A DNA stretch of 64,000 bases. Source: Romboutsia sedimentorum. Lineage in GTDB: Bacteria > Bacillota > Clostridia > Peptostreptococcales > Peptostreptococcaceae. Each line of letters begins with the position of its first letter. The first letter of the stretch is position 1. Below the pieces are notes generated by a model. The model did not search any database, had not been told where the DNA came from, and worked only from the letters and a program-made list of their open reading frames with translations. The translations under genes were made by a program, and so were the position numbers. Below are positions 1 to 8,867 of the stretch, piece by piece. The stretch is from NCBI RefSeq assembly GCF_030131845.1, contig NZ_JASKYM010000001.1, forward strand, positions 1-64,000. The letters are read 5' to 3'.

Positions 1-347
1 CCATTCTGTAGTAGCAAAAGTTTATAAAGATGATAAAGTAGAATTACTATCAAGTTCAAATGGATGGTATAAAATAAAATTATCAAATGGACAAATAGGA
101 TGGGCTAGTGGCGATTATATAAGCAAATCTAGCAACCCCGATTCTGGTGGACAAACTGAATCTGGATATGGATTTATAACAACTAGCACTCTAAACGTAA
201 GAAGTGGCGCAAGTACAAGCCATTCTGTAGTAGCAAAAGTTTATAAAGATGATAAAGTAGAATTACTATCAAGTTCAAATGGATGGTATAAAATAAAATT
301 ATCAAATGGACAAATAGGATGGGCTAGTGGTGATTATATAAGTAAAA
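1..347 (+). repeat. 219-bp near-identical tandem SH3b-coding repeat
   Basis: Bases 1-128 reappear at 220-347 at an offset of 219 bp (73 codons). I see identity up to 112/331, where C changes to T, and few differences after that. The unit is one SH3b domain plus linker. More copies may lie left of the window. Confidence 0.9.
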
Positions 348-763
348 CTAGTGACTCTGGTTCAGGATCTGTTGAAAAACCATCAACTAATGATGCGCAA
401 GCTGCTGTTAATTTAGCAAAACAACAAATAGGAAAACCATATGTTTGGGGTGCAGAAGGTCCAAATTCATTTGATTGCTCAGGCTTAATGTATTATGTTT
501 ATAAAAATGGAGCAGGAGTTACATTACCAAGAACATCAAGAGATCAATCAAAAGTTGGAACAACTGTAAGTAAATCTAATTTACAACCTGGAGATTTAAT
601 CTTCTCGAGTACTGACGGAAGTGGAAATGTTAGTCATGTAGCTATATATGTAGGAAACAATGAGATGATACATGCTCCTAAACCAGGAGAAAATGTTCAA
701 AAGATAAGTATGAATTCTTCTTATTGGAATAATGCATATTTATGGTCTAAAAGAATAGTATAA
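2..763 (+). CDS. SH3b-repeat NlpC/P60 cell-wall endopeptidase (5' partial)
   Basis: The reading frame is open from the left edge to the TAA at 761-763, so the start and any signal peptide lie outside the window; 253 codons are visible. They encode the end of one bacterial SH3 domain, a complete second one, a Ser/Gly-rich linker, then an NlpC/P60 domain. Catalytic Cys is in FDCSGL, His in SHVAIYVG, and the third polar residue is the His of IHAP. Such enzymes cut peptidoglycan stem peptides outside the cell, with SH3b domains holding the wall. The two SH3b copies are almost identical in DNA, implying recent duplication. A bidirectional terminator follows. Family assignment is firm; the exact bond cut is not known. 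Confidence 0.92.
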   Translation, partial: HSVVAKVYKDDKVELLSSSNGWYKIKLSNGQIGWASGDYISKSSNPDSGGQTESGYGFITTSTLNVRSGASTSHSVVAKVYKDDKVELLSSSNGWYKIKLSNGQIGWASGDYISKTSDSGSGSVEKPSTNDAQAAVNLAKQQIGKPYVWGAEGPNSFDCSGLMYYVYKNGAGVTLPRTSRDQSKVGTTVSKSNLQPGDLIFSSTDGSGNVSHVAIYVGNNEMIHAPKPGENVQKISMNSSYWNNAYLWSKRIV

Positions 764-768
764 AAATA

Positions 769-806
769 AAAAAAGCAAAGTGAAAATTATTTCACTTTGC
801 TTTTTT
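769..806. terminator. Bidirectional terminator between converging genes
   Basis: A stem of about 15 bp (GCAAAGTGAAA paired with TTTCACTTTGC) with a 4-nt loop is flanked by A-run and T-run on both sides. It sits between the NlpC/P60 gene and the reverse-strand CDF gene, whose stop it touches. Confidence 0.9.
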
Positions 807-1974
807 AAATATAGTCTTTGTCTACAGTTATTATACAATTATAATGAGGGTGAGTTTTTCTTATACACTCAGCCATATAACTTTTAAGTTCTTCATCTGG
901 TATGGTATTTTCATAAAAAGCTACAATATCAAAAACTAAATTCTTTTTCTCTCCAGTTCCTATTATTCTAAAATCATGCATAGATTTAAGGCTAGGGTGA
1001 CTTTCAATTATTTTTTGAACTTCTTCACGTGCAGTGCTAATCTCTTCGGTTTCAACACATATAGGATCCATATGAATAACTAAGTGTACATTTAATTCAT
1101 CAGATATTTCTCTTTCAGCTTCATCTATGACATCGTGTATAGTCATAATATCAATATTAGAAGGTATTTCAGCATGTATAGAAGCTATGCATCTCCCGAC
1201 ACCATAATTATGAACTATTAAATCATGAACTCCATTTATATGATCATAAGATAAAACACGTTCACTAATACTATTAACAAGTTGTGGGGAAGGTGCTTCT
1301 CCAAGTAGTGGACTAATCGTTTCTTTTACTAATGAATAACCGGCATAAAGTATTGCTAGAGAAACTACAACACCTATGTAACCATCTATAGGTAAATCTG
1401 TAAACTTAGATGCAAAAAATGAAACTACAACACAACTTGAAGTAAAAACATCACCTAAAGCATCTACTGCAGCAGCTTTTAGTGCAGATGAGTCTATCTT
1501 ATTGCCTACAACCTTATTGAATGTACTTAACCAAAATTTCACTAATATAGATATAAGTAAAAGTACAAAAGGAATTACTTGGAATTTAATTGGAACTGGA
1601 TCTAAAATTCGTTCTACAGATGATTTTATAAATTGAATTCCAACAAGCATAACCATAAAAGCAACTATTAAAGCTGAGATATATTCAAGCCTTCCGTGCC
1701 CAAAAGGATGTTCCTTATCAGGCGGTATACTAGCAAGCTTAAATCCGATTATTGTAATTATAGATGAAGCCATATCCGAAAGGTTATTAAAAGCATCAGC
1801 AGTTACTGCTATACTTGCTGTTAATAACCCGACTGATATTTTAACTATAAATAATAATAAATTAGATATTATGCCTACGATTCCAGCTAAATAGCCATAT
1901 TTATTTCTAACTTCTTCGTTTTGTGTATTTTCACTGTCCTTAACAAATGTCCTAATTAAAAAATTTGTAAACAT
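805..1974 (-). CDS. Cation diffusion facilitator (CDF) family metal transporter
   Basis: A 389-residue CDF protein, expected to export divalent metals (Zn, Mn, Fe or Co) in exchange for protons at the cytoplasmic membrane. Several membrane segments fill residues 25-215. The metal-site motifs DAFNNLSD (about residue 60) and HPFGHGRLEY (about 89) are present, with a further DALGD segment near 170. The C-terminal domain of about 170 residues has several His and acidic residues, as in CDF dimerisation domains, and is longer than the minimal form. The start is supported by AAGGAG just upstream. It stands alone. Metal specificity cannot be read from the sequence. Confidence 0.9.
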   Translation of the reverse strand: MFTNFLIRTFVKDSENTQNEEVRNKYGYLAGIVGIISNLLLFIVKISVGLLTASIAVTADAFNNLSDMASSIITIIGFKLASIPPDKEHPFGHGRLEYISALIVAFMVMLVGIQFIKSSVERILDPVPIKFQVIPFVLLLISILVKFWLSTFNKVVGNKIDSSALKAAAVDALGDVFTSSCVVVSFFASKFTDLPIDGYIGVVVSLAILYAGYSLVKETISPLLGEAPSPQLVNSISERVLSYDHINGVHDLIVHNYGVGRCIASIHAEIPSNIDIMTIHDVIDEAEREISDELNVHLVIHMDPICVETEEISTAREEVQKIIESHPSLKSMHDFRIIGTGEKKNLVFDIVAFYENTIPDEELKSYMAECIRKTHPHYNCIITVDKDYI

Positions 1975-2286
1975 ATATAAATACTCCTTTCTAAAAAAAT
2001 TACTAAGAATAACATATAAAAGTATATTATTAAAGTTTTAGATAATAACTATTATACATAATATAGTAAAATTTTTGTATACAATTTCCAATATATATTA
2101 AAAAGCTATTTATATATTATTATTTATTATTTTTAAAAAAGTACTCTATTAAATATATAACATTAGTGTTTAGTTTATATGTAGGTATTCGTACTTTGTT
2201 TTTAACTTTTTTAAAATATGTATTTATGGTATAATAAAATTTTGATGAAAGCTTAAAATAAATACAATATTAGGAGGGCATTTAAA
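1975..2286. other. AT-rich divergent spacer with a -10 element
   Basis: Spacer between the divergent CDF and phosphatase genes. A TATAAT at 2230-2235 is suitably placed for the forward gene, but I see no good -35 hexamer. AGGAGGG at 2272-2278 is the ribosome binding site. No ORF, RNA fold or operator could be recognised. Confidence 0.5.
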
Positions 2287-2928
2287 GTGGCAAATACATT
2301 TTATATAGTAAGACATGGACAAACTAATTGGAATATATTGGGTAAAACTCAAGGGCATGGAAACTCTGACCTTACAGAAAGTGGAGAATCACAAGCTAGA
2401 GAATTAGCAGATTCTATGATTAATTATCCAATAGACCATATATATAGTAGTGATTTAGGAAGAGCTGTGCAAACTGCACAAATAATAGGAAAAAAAATCA
2501 ATATAGAAGTTGAAGAAACTAAAAATTTAAGAGAAATGGGATTTGGTGTTTGGGAGGGTCTTTTGATAGATGAAATAAAAAAATGCCATGCTAAAACTTA
2601 TGATATTTGGAGAAATGAGCCACATTTAGTAAATATAGAACAAGGCGAAAATCTTCATATAATAAAGGAAAGAATAGATAAATTTATAAAAGAAATAAAT
2701 GAAAAATACGATAATAAACATATATTACTTGTAAGTCACTCTGTTACAGTAAGAGTTATGTTATTATCATTCTTAAACTCAGGAATGGAAAATATATATA
2801 GAATAAAGCAAGATAATACTGCTTTAAATATAGTAGAGTATAGAGACTATGGACCAGTAATAATAAAAATGAATGATACTACTCATTTAAAAAACAATGA
2901 AAAAATAAATAATTCAGCACTAGAATAA
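2287..2928 (+). CDS. Histidine phosphatase family protein (phosphoglycerate mutase-like)
   Basis: A 213-residue branch-1 histidine phosphatase. The catalytic RHGQT motif is at residues 9-13, followed by SSDLGRAVQTA near 55 and a second conserved His in VSHSVTVR near 150. The acidic residue expected after LREMGFGVWEG is also visible. Such proteins dephosphorylate small metabolites through a phosphohistidine; cofactor-dependent mutase, alpha-ribazole phosphatase and broad-specificity GpmB types cannot be separated here. The start is GTG, chosen because AGGAGGG lies 8 nt upstream and no ATG is near. The next gene begins 11 bp after the stop, suggesting co-transcription. Confidence 0.85.
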   Translation: MANTFYIVRHGQTNWNILGKTQGHGNSDLTESGESQARELADSMINYPIDHIYSSDLGRAVQTAQIIGKKINIEVEETKNLREMGFGVWEGLLIDEIKKCHAKTYDIWRNEPHLVNIEQGENLHIIKERIDKFIKEINEKYDNKHILLVSHSVTVRVMLLSFLNSGMENIYRIKQDNTALNIVEYRDYGPVIIKMNDTTHLKNNEKINNSALE

Positions 2929-2939
2929 GGAGTACTTAT

Positions 2940-4151
2940 ATGTCTAAAGTAATAGTAGTTGGAGGAGGACCATCTGGAATGATGGCGGCTCTTGCAGCTT
3001 CAAAGAATAATCATGAAGTTATATTAATAGAGCGTAATGAAGAATTAGGAAAAAAGCTTAAAGTAACTGGTGGCGGAAGATGTAATATAACTAATAATAG
3101 AGAAATAGAAGATTTTTTTGAAAAAGTAGTAACTAATAGAAAATTTTTATATAGCAGTTTTTATACTTTTACAAACACAGACTTATTATCATATTTTGAG
3201 TCTAATAATTTAGAATATAAAATTGAAAAACATAACGATTATAAAGTATACACTAAATCGGATAAATCAGAAGAGGTAATAGATACACTTAAAAATGACT
3301 TAATAAAAAATAAAGTCAAAATACTATATAATAAAAAAGTTGTAAATCTCATAATAGAAAATAAAGCTATTAAGGGAGTAAAAATAGAAGATGGTGAAAA
3401 GATATTAGGAGATAAAGTTATAATATCTACAGGTGGTAAAAGCTATCCACACACCGGTTCTGATGGAATGATGTATGATATATTAAAAAATCATCATACA
3501 TTAAATAAAATATATCCAGCACTTACTCCACTTACAGTAAAAGAAGCATGGATTAAAAATTTGCAAGGCATATCTATGCAAAATGTAGAAATATATTGTA
3601 AAATTAAAAAGAAAAAGATATCAAAAACAGGTGATATGTTATTTGCACACTTTGGATTAACAGGACCCTGTGTTTTAAAGTTATCATCACATATAACTAA
3701 ATATATATCTGAAAATGAGTTAGAGTTAAATATAGACTTTTTACCAAGTAAAACTAATGAGGAAATCTCTAATATAATAAGGGGAAATCCTAATAAAAAT
3801 GTAATAAATAATTTAAAAGGGCTATTACCACAAAACTTTTCAAAAGAAATATTCAACTTATTATCTTTAACTGATAAAAAAGCTAATGAGTTATCAAAAG
3901 CTGATGAGCTTAAAATAGTAGAATATATAAAATGTATGAAATTAACATGTAATGGAACTAAAGGTATAAAAACCTCTCAAGTTACATGTGGTGGTATATC
4001 GGTCAAAGAAATAGATTCGTCAACTATGGAATCTAAAATAATAAAAAATCTATTCTTTACAGGGGAAGTAATAGATATAGATGCAGAAACTGGTGGATAT
4101 AATCTGCAAATAGCTTTCTCAACGGGGTATCTTGCTGGAATAAGCGTGTAG
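2940..4151 (+). CDS. BaiN/HI0933-family flavoprotein (NAD(P)/FAD-dependent oxidoreductase)
   Basis: A 403-residue flavoprotein of the HI0933/YhiN/BaiN family. The N-terminal Rossmann fingerprint VVGGGPSGMMAALAA binds the FAD ADP moiety; the family motif TGGGRCNITN follows at about residue 42, and a C-terminal FTGEVIDIDAETGGYNLQ block closes the FAD site. Length matches the family (about 400). AAGGAG sits 6 nt before the ATG. It is widespread in Clostridia and mostly of unknown substrate; BaiN was named for a bile-acid reductase, but that activity cannot be assumed. It lies between the phosphatase gene and aroH in the same direction with gaps near 10 bp. Confidence 0.85.
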   Translation: MSKVIVVGGGPSGMMAALAASKNNHEVILIERNEELGKKLKVTGGGRCNITNNREIEDFFEKVVTNRKFLYSSFYTFTNTDLLSYFESNNLEYKIEKHNDYKVYTKSDKSEEVIDTLKNDLIKNKVKILYNKKVVNLIIENKAIKGVKIEDGEKILGDKVIISTGGKSYPHTGSDGMMYDILKNHHTLNKIYPALTPLTVKEAWIKNLQGISMQNVEIYCKIKKKKISKTGDMLFAHFGLTGPCVLKLSSHITKYISENELELNIDFLPSKTNEEISNIIRGNPNKNVINNLKGLLPQNFSKEIFNLLSLTDKKANELSKADELKIVEYIKCMKLTCNGTKGIKTSQVTCGGISVKEIDSSTMESKIIKNLFFTGEVIDIDAETGGYNLQIAFSTGYLAGISV

Positions 4152-4161
4152 GTGATTAAAT

Positions 4162-4527
4162 ATGAAAGTATTAGCAATAAGAGGTGCTACGACGGTAGAA
4201 TCTAATAATAAAGATGAAATATTAAATGAAAGTACAAAACTAGTACAAGCTATAATAATAGAAAATTCATTAGATATAGGCGATATAATAAGTATGTGTT
4301 TTACAATGACAAGTGACTTAGATAAAGTATACCCTTCTGTAGGTATTAGGACTATATTAAATATAACAGATATTCCAATGCTTAATTTTGAAGAAAAATA
4401 TATACAAGGAAGTTTAAGTATGTGTATAAGAGTAATGATCTATATAAATACTGACAAATCTAAATCAAGCATAAAACATATTTACTTAAATAACTCTAAG
4501 GATTTAAGAAAAGATTTAATAAAATAA
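4162..4527 (+). CDS. aroH: Chorismate mutase, AroH type
   Basis: A 121-residue monofunctional chorismate mutase of the Bacillus AroH trimer type. It converts chorismate to prephenate for phenylalanine and tyrosine synthesis in the cytoplasm. Supporting features are the N-terminal MKVLAIRGATTVE (active-site Arg), the central CFTMTSDLDKVYPS strand, and CIRVMIYI near the end, which carries the second Arg. Length fits the family (about 120-127). It begins 11 bp after the flavoprotein gene and is followed by cmk, an aroH-cmk neighbourhood I recall from other Firmicutes. Confidence 0.88.
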   Translation: MKVLAIRGATTVESNNKDEILNESTKLVQAIIIENSLDIGDIISMCFTMTSDLDKVYPSVGIRTILNITDIPMLNFEEKYIQGSLSMCIRVMIYINTDKSKSSIKHIYLNNSKDLRKDLIK

Positions 4528-4567
4528 AAGATTAAGTTTATATAATATAAAATCAGGAGAAATTATT

Positions 4568-5218
4568 ATGAATAATTTAGTAATAGCAGTAGATGGACCA
4601 GCAGGTGCTGGTAAAAGTACAATAGCCAAAATAGTAGCTGAAAAATTAAATATAAATTATATAGACACTGGCGCAATGTATAGAGCTATAACTTACAAGT
4701 GTCTTGAAAATAAAGTTGATATAAATAATGAAGAAGAAGTAAAAAAGATAGCTAAAAATACAAATATAGACTTTAAGGACAATAATATATATTTAGATGG
4801 AAAAATAATAAACGAAGAAATAAGGACTATGAAAGTTAGTAATAATGTATCTAATGTTGCTAAAATAAAAGAAGTAAGATATTTAATGGTAGACGTTCAA
4901 AGAGAGATAGGAAAAAGAAACTCTGTTATATTAGATGGAAGAGATATTGGGTCTTATGTATTCCCAAATGCCCATTATAAATTTTTCTTAATCGCAACAC
5001 CTCAAGAAAGAGGAAGCAGACGTCATAGAGAGTTAATAGAAAAAGGATATGAAGTTACGATTGACGAAATAATAAATGATATAATAAAAAGAGATGAGAT
5101 TGACTCAAACAGAGAATTTGCACCACTTGTTAAAGCTACTGATGCGATTGAGATAGATACTACAGGAAAGAGCATAAATGAAGTTGTAGAATTAGTAGTA
5201 TCTAAAATAAACATATAA
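4568..5218 (+). CDS. cmk: Cytidylate kinase
   Basis: A 216-residue (d)CMP kinase that phosphorylates CMP and dCMP with ATP in pyrimidine salvage. The P-loop GPAGAGKST is at residues 10-18, followed by YIDTGAMYRA (nucleotide monophosphate site), ILDGRDIGSYVFPNA, and the lid segment with RGSRRHRE. All are hallmarks of Cmk. A ribosome binding site (AGGAGA) precedes the ATG. It is followed by plsC and ispH; a cmk-plsC-ispH order occurs in other Clostridia. Confidence 0.95.
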   Translation: MNNLVIAVDGPAGAGKSTIAKIVAEKLNINYIDTGAMYRAITYKCLENKVDINNEEEVKKIAKNTNIDFKDNNIYLDGKIINEEIRTMKVSNNVSNVAKIKEVRYLMVDVQREIGKRNSVILDGRDIGSYVFPNAHYKFFLIATPQERGSRRHRELIEKGYEVTIDEIINDIIKRDEIDSNREFAPLVKATDAIEIDTTGKSINEVVELVVSKINI

Positions 5219-5225
5219 AGCTTAT

Positions 5226-5265
5226 TATAAGTAGGTAAAGATTAATAATTCTTTACTTACTTATA
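5226..5265 (+). other. Hairpin between cmk and plsC
   Basis: A 15-bp stem (5226-5240 with 5251-5265, one G-T position) with a 10-nt loop lies in the 69-bp gap. It lacks a T-run, so it is more likely an mRNA-processing or stability element than a terminator. Confidence 0.6.
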
Positions 5266-5287
5266 GTGGTAATGAAGGGAGATAATT

Positions 5288-5884
5288 GTGAATTTTTATA
5301 AATTTGTAATAAAAGCATTCAAATGTTTTTCTAGTATATTTTTCAAATACAAAGTAATTGGTAGGGACAACATCCCAGATGAGGGTAATATAATAATTGC
5401 ATCAAATCATAAATCAAATCTTGACCCTATATTCTTAGCTGCAGCTATAGAAAACAGAGAGGTTGCAGCAATTGCAAAAAAAGAAATCTTTAAAATAAAA
5501 CCACTTGGGTTTATTTTAAAAAAATTAAATGTTATACCTATAAATAGAGAAAAGCCAGATGTATCAACTATAAAAAATATTTTAAGAGCTATAAAAGAAG
5601 GATATGTCTTAGGGATATTCCCAGAAGGCACAAGAATTAAAGAGCCTGGGTTTGGACAAGCTAAGGGAGGGCTCTCTGTATTTGCTATAAAAGGAAAGGC
5701 ATTAGTTATTCCTGTATCTATAATTTCTAATTATAAATTATTTAATAGAGTTACTGTTTACATAGATAAACCAATATCTTTTGAGGAATATTATAAGCAA
5801 AAACTTACTAGTGAAGAAAATGAAAAATTAGCTCAAAATGTACTAGAAGTTATAAAAGAAAATTATTATATAAATTCAAAGTAA
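5288..5884 (+). CDS. plsC: 1-acyl-sn-glycerol-3-phosphate acyltransferase
   Basis: A 198-residue PlsC-type acyltransferase that adds the second acyl chain to lysophosphatidic acid at the inner membrane face. The catalytic HX4D motif appears as SNHKSNLDP near residues 40-48, and the glycerol-phosphate-binding FPEGTR near 117. A hydrophobic N-terminal stretch probably anchors it. The start is GTG at 5288 with AGGGAG upstream; no ATG is close. It lies between cmk and ispH in one direction. The acyl donor (acyl-ACP or acyl-CoA) cannot be decided. Confidence 0.92.
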   Translation: MNFYKFVIKAFKCFSSIFFKYKVIGRDNIPDEGNIIIASNHKSNLDPIFLAAAIENREVAAIAKKEIFKIKPLGFILKKLNVIPINREKPDVSTIKNILRAIKEGYVLGIFPEGTRIKEPGFGQAKGGLSVFAIKGKALVIPVSIISNYKLFNRVTVYIDKPISFEEYYKQKLTSEENEKLAQNVLEVIKENYYINSK

Positions 5885-5927
5885 TGTTTAATAGATATAA
5901 TAATATTTTAATATAGGGAGATATAAT

Positions 5928-6764
5928 ATGAACGTTAAAATAGCTAAAGAAGCAGGGTTTTGTTTTGGTGTAAAAAGAGCTATGAAAATGGCTTGGAATG
6001 AATTAGAAACAAATGGTGATATATATGCACTAGGACCTATTATTCATAACAAACAAGCAGTTAGTAAATATGAAGAAAAAGGATTGAAAACAGTAGAGAT
6101 AATAGACAGTATTCCAAACTTTAAAAATATGATAATAAGATCACATGGTGTTGGTGAAAAAGTATATAAAGATGCAAATGAAAAGCAAATCAATGTCGTA
6201 GATACAACTTGCCCATATGTGAAGAAAATACATAGAATAGTTAAAACTTATCATGATAAAGGATATGAGATAATAGTAATAGGAGATAGCAAACATCCAG
6301 AAGTTATAGGCATAAACGGGTGGTGTGGAGATTGTGCTAAAATAATAAAGACTTTAGATGATTTAGATTCTATTAAATTTGATAATTCTAAAAAACATGT
6401 TGTTGTAGCTCAAACAACTATAAATTTAGAATTATACAATGAAATAATAAGTAAGCTAGATAAGAAATTAGATAATATTAGATTTAATAACACTATTTGC
6501 TCGGCAACAAAAGTAAGACAACTATCAGCCAAAGAGTTATCTCAAGAAGTTGATTGTATGGTTGTAGTAGGTGGAAAGCATAGTTCTAATACTCAAAAAT
6601 TAGTTAATATATGTAGAGAAACTGTAGAAACCTTTGCTATAGAAACAAAACAAGATTTGAATATAGATAAATTAAAAGAATATCAACTAATCGGGATTAC
6701 AGCAGGAGCTTCTACTCCTGATTGGATAATAGAAGATGTAGTAGAATTTATAGAATCTATATAA
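5928..6764 (+). CDS. ispH: 4-hydroxy-3-methylbut-2-enyl diphosphate reductase
   Basis: A 278-residue IspH (LytB), the last enzyme of the non-mevalonate isoprenoid pathway; it reduces HMBPP to IPP and DMAPP through a [4Fe-4S] cluster. The three cluster cysteines are C12 (GFCFGV), C95 (DTTCPYV) and C191 (NTICSAT). Substrate-binding residues include the conserved His of RSHGVG and of GDSKHPEV, and the ASTP segment near the C-terminus. In many Clostridia IspH is fused to ribosomal protein S1; here it ends without an S1 domain. A strong hairpin closes the transcription unit. Confidence 0.96.
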   Translation: MNVKIAKEAGFCFGVKRAMKMAWNELETNGDIYALGPIIHNKQAVSKYEEKGLKTVEIIDSIPNFKNMIIRSHGVGEKVYKDANEKQINVVDTTCPYVKKIHRIVKTYHDKGYEIIVIGDSKHPEVIGINGWCGDCAKIIKTLDDLDSIKFDNSKKHVVVAQTTINLELYNEIISKLDKKLDNIRFNNTICSATKVRQLSAKELSQEVDCMVVVGGKHSSNTQKLVNICRETVETFAIETKQDLNIDKLKEYQLIGITAGASTPDWIIEDVVEFIESI

Positions 6765-6767
6765 TAA

Positions 6768-6824
6768 ATTAAAATACAAATGGCTATAATGAACTATTTT
6801 CATTATAGCCATTTGTATTTTAAT
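6768..6824 (+). terminator. Terminator of the cmk-plsC-ispH unit
   Basis: A perfect stem of about 22 bp (outer part AAAATACAAATGGC) with a 6-nt loop follows ispH and ends in TTTTAATT. It separates the housekeeping run from the Fur-box promoter. Confidence 0.9.
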
Positions 6825-6846
6825 TCACTTTATAACTAATATAATA

Positions 6847-6900
6847 TTGACAAAATATTCATAAATGATATAATAAGAGCATCGTTGATAATCATTTTCA
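6847..6900 (+). promoter_or_regulatory. Strong promoter with Fur box
   Basis: TTGACA (6847-6852), a 16-bp spacer and TATAAT (6869-6874) with an extended TGA form a near-consensus sigma-A promoter. TGATAATCATTTTCA at 6886-6900 matches the 7-1-7 Fur box (TGATAATNATTATCA) at all but one position and would cover the start of transcription. Farther down, 6927-6952 can form a hairpin with a 9-bp A/T stem. Confidence 0.8.
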
Positions 6901-7035
6901 TTTAACATTGATAGGATGTATTTAATCTATAAAAAGAGCTGTTTTTTTATAGCAAAAAGTAATTTATACAAGTATTTAAATCATAATTTAAGTATATAGT
7001 ATAAAGTGCATATATTATATATAGGAGGAAAATAA

Positions 7036-8172
7036 ATGGATATTTTTATATCATCAGCCGAAGAAGCTTTTTTACATGTAGGTTCTATGATTGGATTTTT
7101 TATATTATTATTTGGATGTATAAATTATAAAACCAACGGAAACTTTACATATGTTATATCAAAGAATAAAAAATTACAACCACTAATAGGTGGTCTAATC
7201 GGTTCTATTCCTGGGTGTGGTGGAACATTAGCTATAATGCCACTGTACATACAAAAAAAACTTAGTTTTGGTGCTATAGTAGCAAGTTTGATATCAAGTA
7301 TGGGAGATGCTGCGTTTATATTAATAGCATCTAATTTTAAATTATACATATTCGTAACAGTAATAGGATTGATAACTGGTGTAATAACTGGATATATAGT
7401 AGACTTATTTAATTTAGAACTAAAATTAAATCTTAAATCTCCAAAATGCAAGACATTAGGAAGAGGAAGTTTAGCTTCAAACTCTTATAATAAATATGAC
7501 GAACTAGATAGAGTAGCTCACCATCATGGGAATATAAACAAATTTGCATATATAATAACTCATGGAGTTGGATACAAATTATACATTGCTATACTTTTAA
7601 TTGGTTTTGTATTTATGACTATAGCACATTCGGGTATTAGCTCGTCTATTGTAGAAAAAATACACTCTCTCGAAGAACTAATAGCAATTTTAGGAATAGT
7701 ATCATCCGTTATATATATGATATGCTTTAAGAAGGTATTTAAAAACTCTAACTCAGAAGAAGAAGAAAATAAAAAAGGCTCTTTAAAAGAAGTACTTATA
7801 CACTCTGTAGGAGAAATATCGTTTGTAATAACATGGATATTTATAGCGTATATTGTATATGATTTAAGTGTTATACTAATTGGAGGAGAAGAATATATAT
7901 CAAACTTTGTTCTGTACACAGGGATAGGAAGTGTTTTAATAGGAGCATTATTAGGTCTTATTCCTGGATGCGGAGTACAAATAGTACTTTTATCTTTTTA
8001 TCTAAAAGGAAATGTTCCTTTAGGGGCGGTAATTGCAAATTCTATATCTCAGGATGGAGATGCATTATTCCCACTTATAGCAATGGATAAAAAGTCTGCA
8101 CTTTGGGCAACTATACTTACAACCATACCTGCTTTAGTAGTTGGAATGATAGTTTACATAATATCCGTATAA
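7036..8172 (+). CDS. Putative manganese/heavy-metal transporter (ArsP_2-like, 10 TM)
   Basis: A 378-residue integral membrane protein with about ten hydrophobic segments. It is internally duplicated: GSIPGCGGTLAIMPLY with SSMGDAAFI in the first half is mirrored by GLIPGCGVQIVLLSFY with SQDGDALFPL in the second. A His cluster (VAHHHG, about residue 160) lies in the central loop. These features match the family annotated as putative manganese transporter (Pfam ArsP_2, formerly DUF2899), recalled from memory. GGAGG precedes the ATG. The Fur box upstream implies control by iron, so iron or manganese is the likely cargo; direction of transport is not established. Confidence 0.8.
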   Translation: MDIFISSAEEAFLHVGSMIGFFILLFGCINYKTNGNFTYVISKNKKLQPLIGGLIGSIPGCGGTLAIMPLYIQKKLSFGAIVASLISSMGDAAFILIASNFKLYIFVTVIGLITGVITGYIVDLFNLELKLNLKSPKCKTLGRGSLASNSYNKYDELDRVAHHHGNINKFAYIITHGVGYKLYIAILLIGFVFMTIAHSGISSSIVEKIHSLEELIAILGIVSSVIYMICFKKVFKNSNSEEEENKKGSLKEVLIHSVGEISFVITWIFIAYIVYDLSVILIGGEEYISNFVLYTGIGSVLIGALLGLIPGCGVQIVLLSFYLKGNVPLGAVIANSISQDGDALFPLIAMDKKSALWATILTTIPALVVGMIVYIISV

Positions 8173-8478
8173 ATAATAAGATACTAGATTTGTATATTAT
8201 TATACCCTGATATTAATGAGAATTAAATTCTATATAGTGATTTGAGTAAAGTGCCAACAATGTAAAAATAAAGAAATCATTTAAAAGTAATTGGAAGTTC
8301 AACTACTTTTAAGCAGGCGAGAATTATCACAGAATTAAGTAATATCCTATTGAGACAAATAGGAACTTTATCTAGATCCGTACATTATATAAGTGATATA
8401 AAATACAAAGAGCTTAAGCTTCAAAAGGTCAATTTACATTTTTAACGCGTATTTGTGAAAATCCTGGTATAAACTTCA
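8173..8478. other. Intergenic stretch, probably decayed
   Basis: Between the transporter and the deacetylase relic no intact ORF, terminator or RNA fold is visible. It may hold the mutated 5' part of the deacetylase gene, but I could not align it convincingly. Confidence 0.4.
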
Positions 8479-8840
8479 TTAAAAGGTTATCTATATACCA
8501 AGTATGACTTTGAAAAATCTATGAAAATCATTAAAACTTTTGGATATGATATAATCTATTATAGACCTCCATGTGGAGAGCTAAATTTATTTACTTTGTA
8601 TTATTTTAAAAAATATAATTTGAAATTAGTTTTATGGAGCGTTATGGTAGGGTATTGGTCTAAATACACGATATAACAAATCGTATTTTAAAACGTGTTA
8701 GAGGTGGGGATGTTATCTGTCTTCACGATGGAAGAGGATCAAACTGCGCTCCACTTAAAACTATAGAATTACTTGATACAGTAATACCTTGCTTACTTGA
8801 GAATGGATTTGAATTTATAAATATAAATGAATTTTATTAA
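8479..8840 (+). pseudogene. Polysaccharide deacetylase (NodB domain) relic, frameshifted
   Basis: Translation from 8479 gives a NodB-like segment with YYRPPCGE (the RPP-G motif of deacetylases) and then LVLWSVMVGYWSK, ending in a stop near 8676. In another frame the protein continues as HDITNRILKRVRGGD, VICLHDGRG (the conserved LHD motif) and FEFININEFY to a stop at 8838-8840. The two halves join if about one base is restored near 8665-8675. No start codon or N-terminal catalytic Asp region survives. Family is clear from the two motifs; the gene is not functional. Confidence 0.8.
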
Positions 8841-8867
8841 TATATATGATTAAGAGGAGCTATAATT

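Noticed and set aside
6905-7035. Manganese (yybP-ykoY) riboswitch before the metal transporter
   Set aside because: The leader has a hairpin but none of the conserved internal-loop sequence of that riboswitch.
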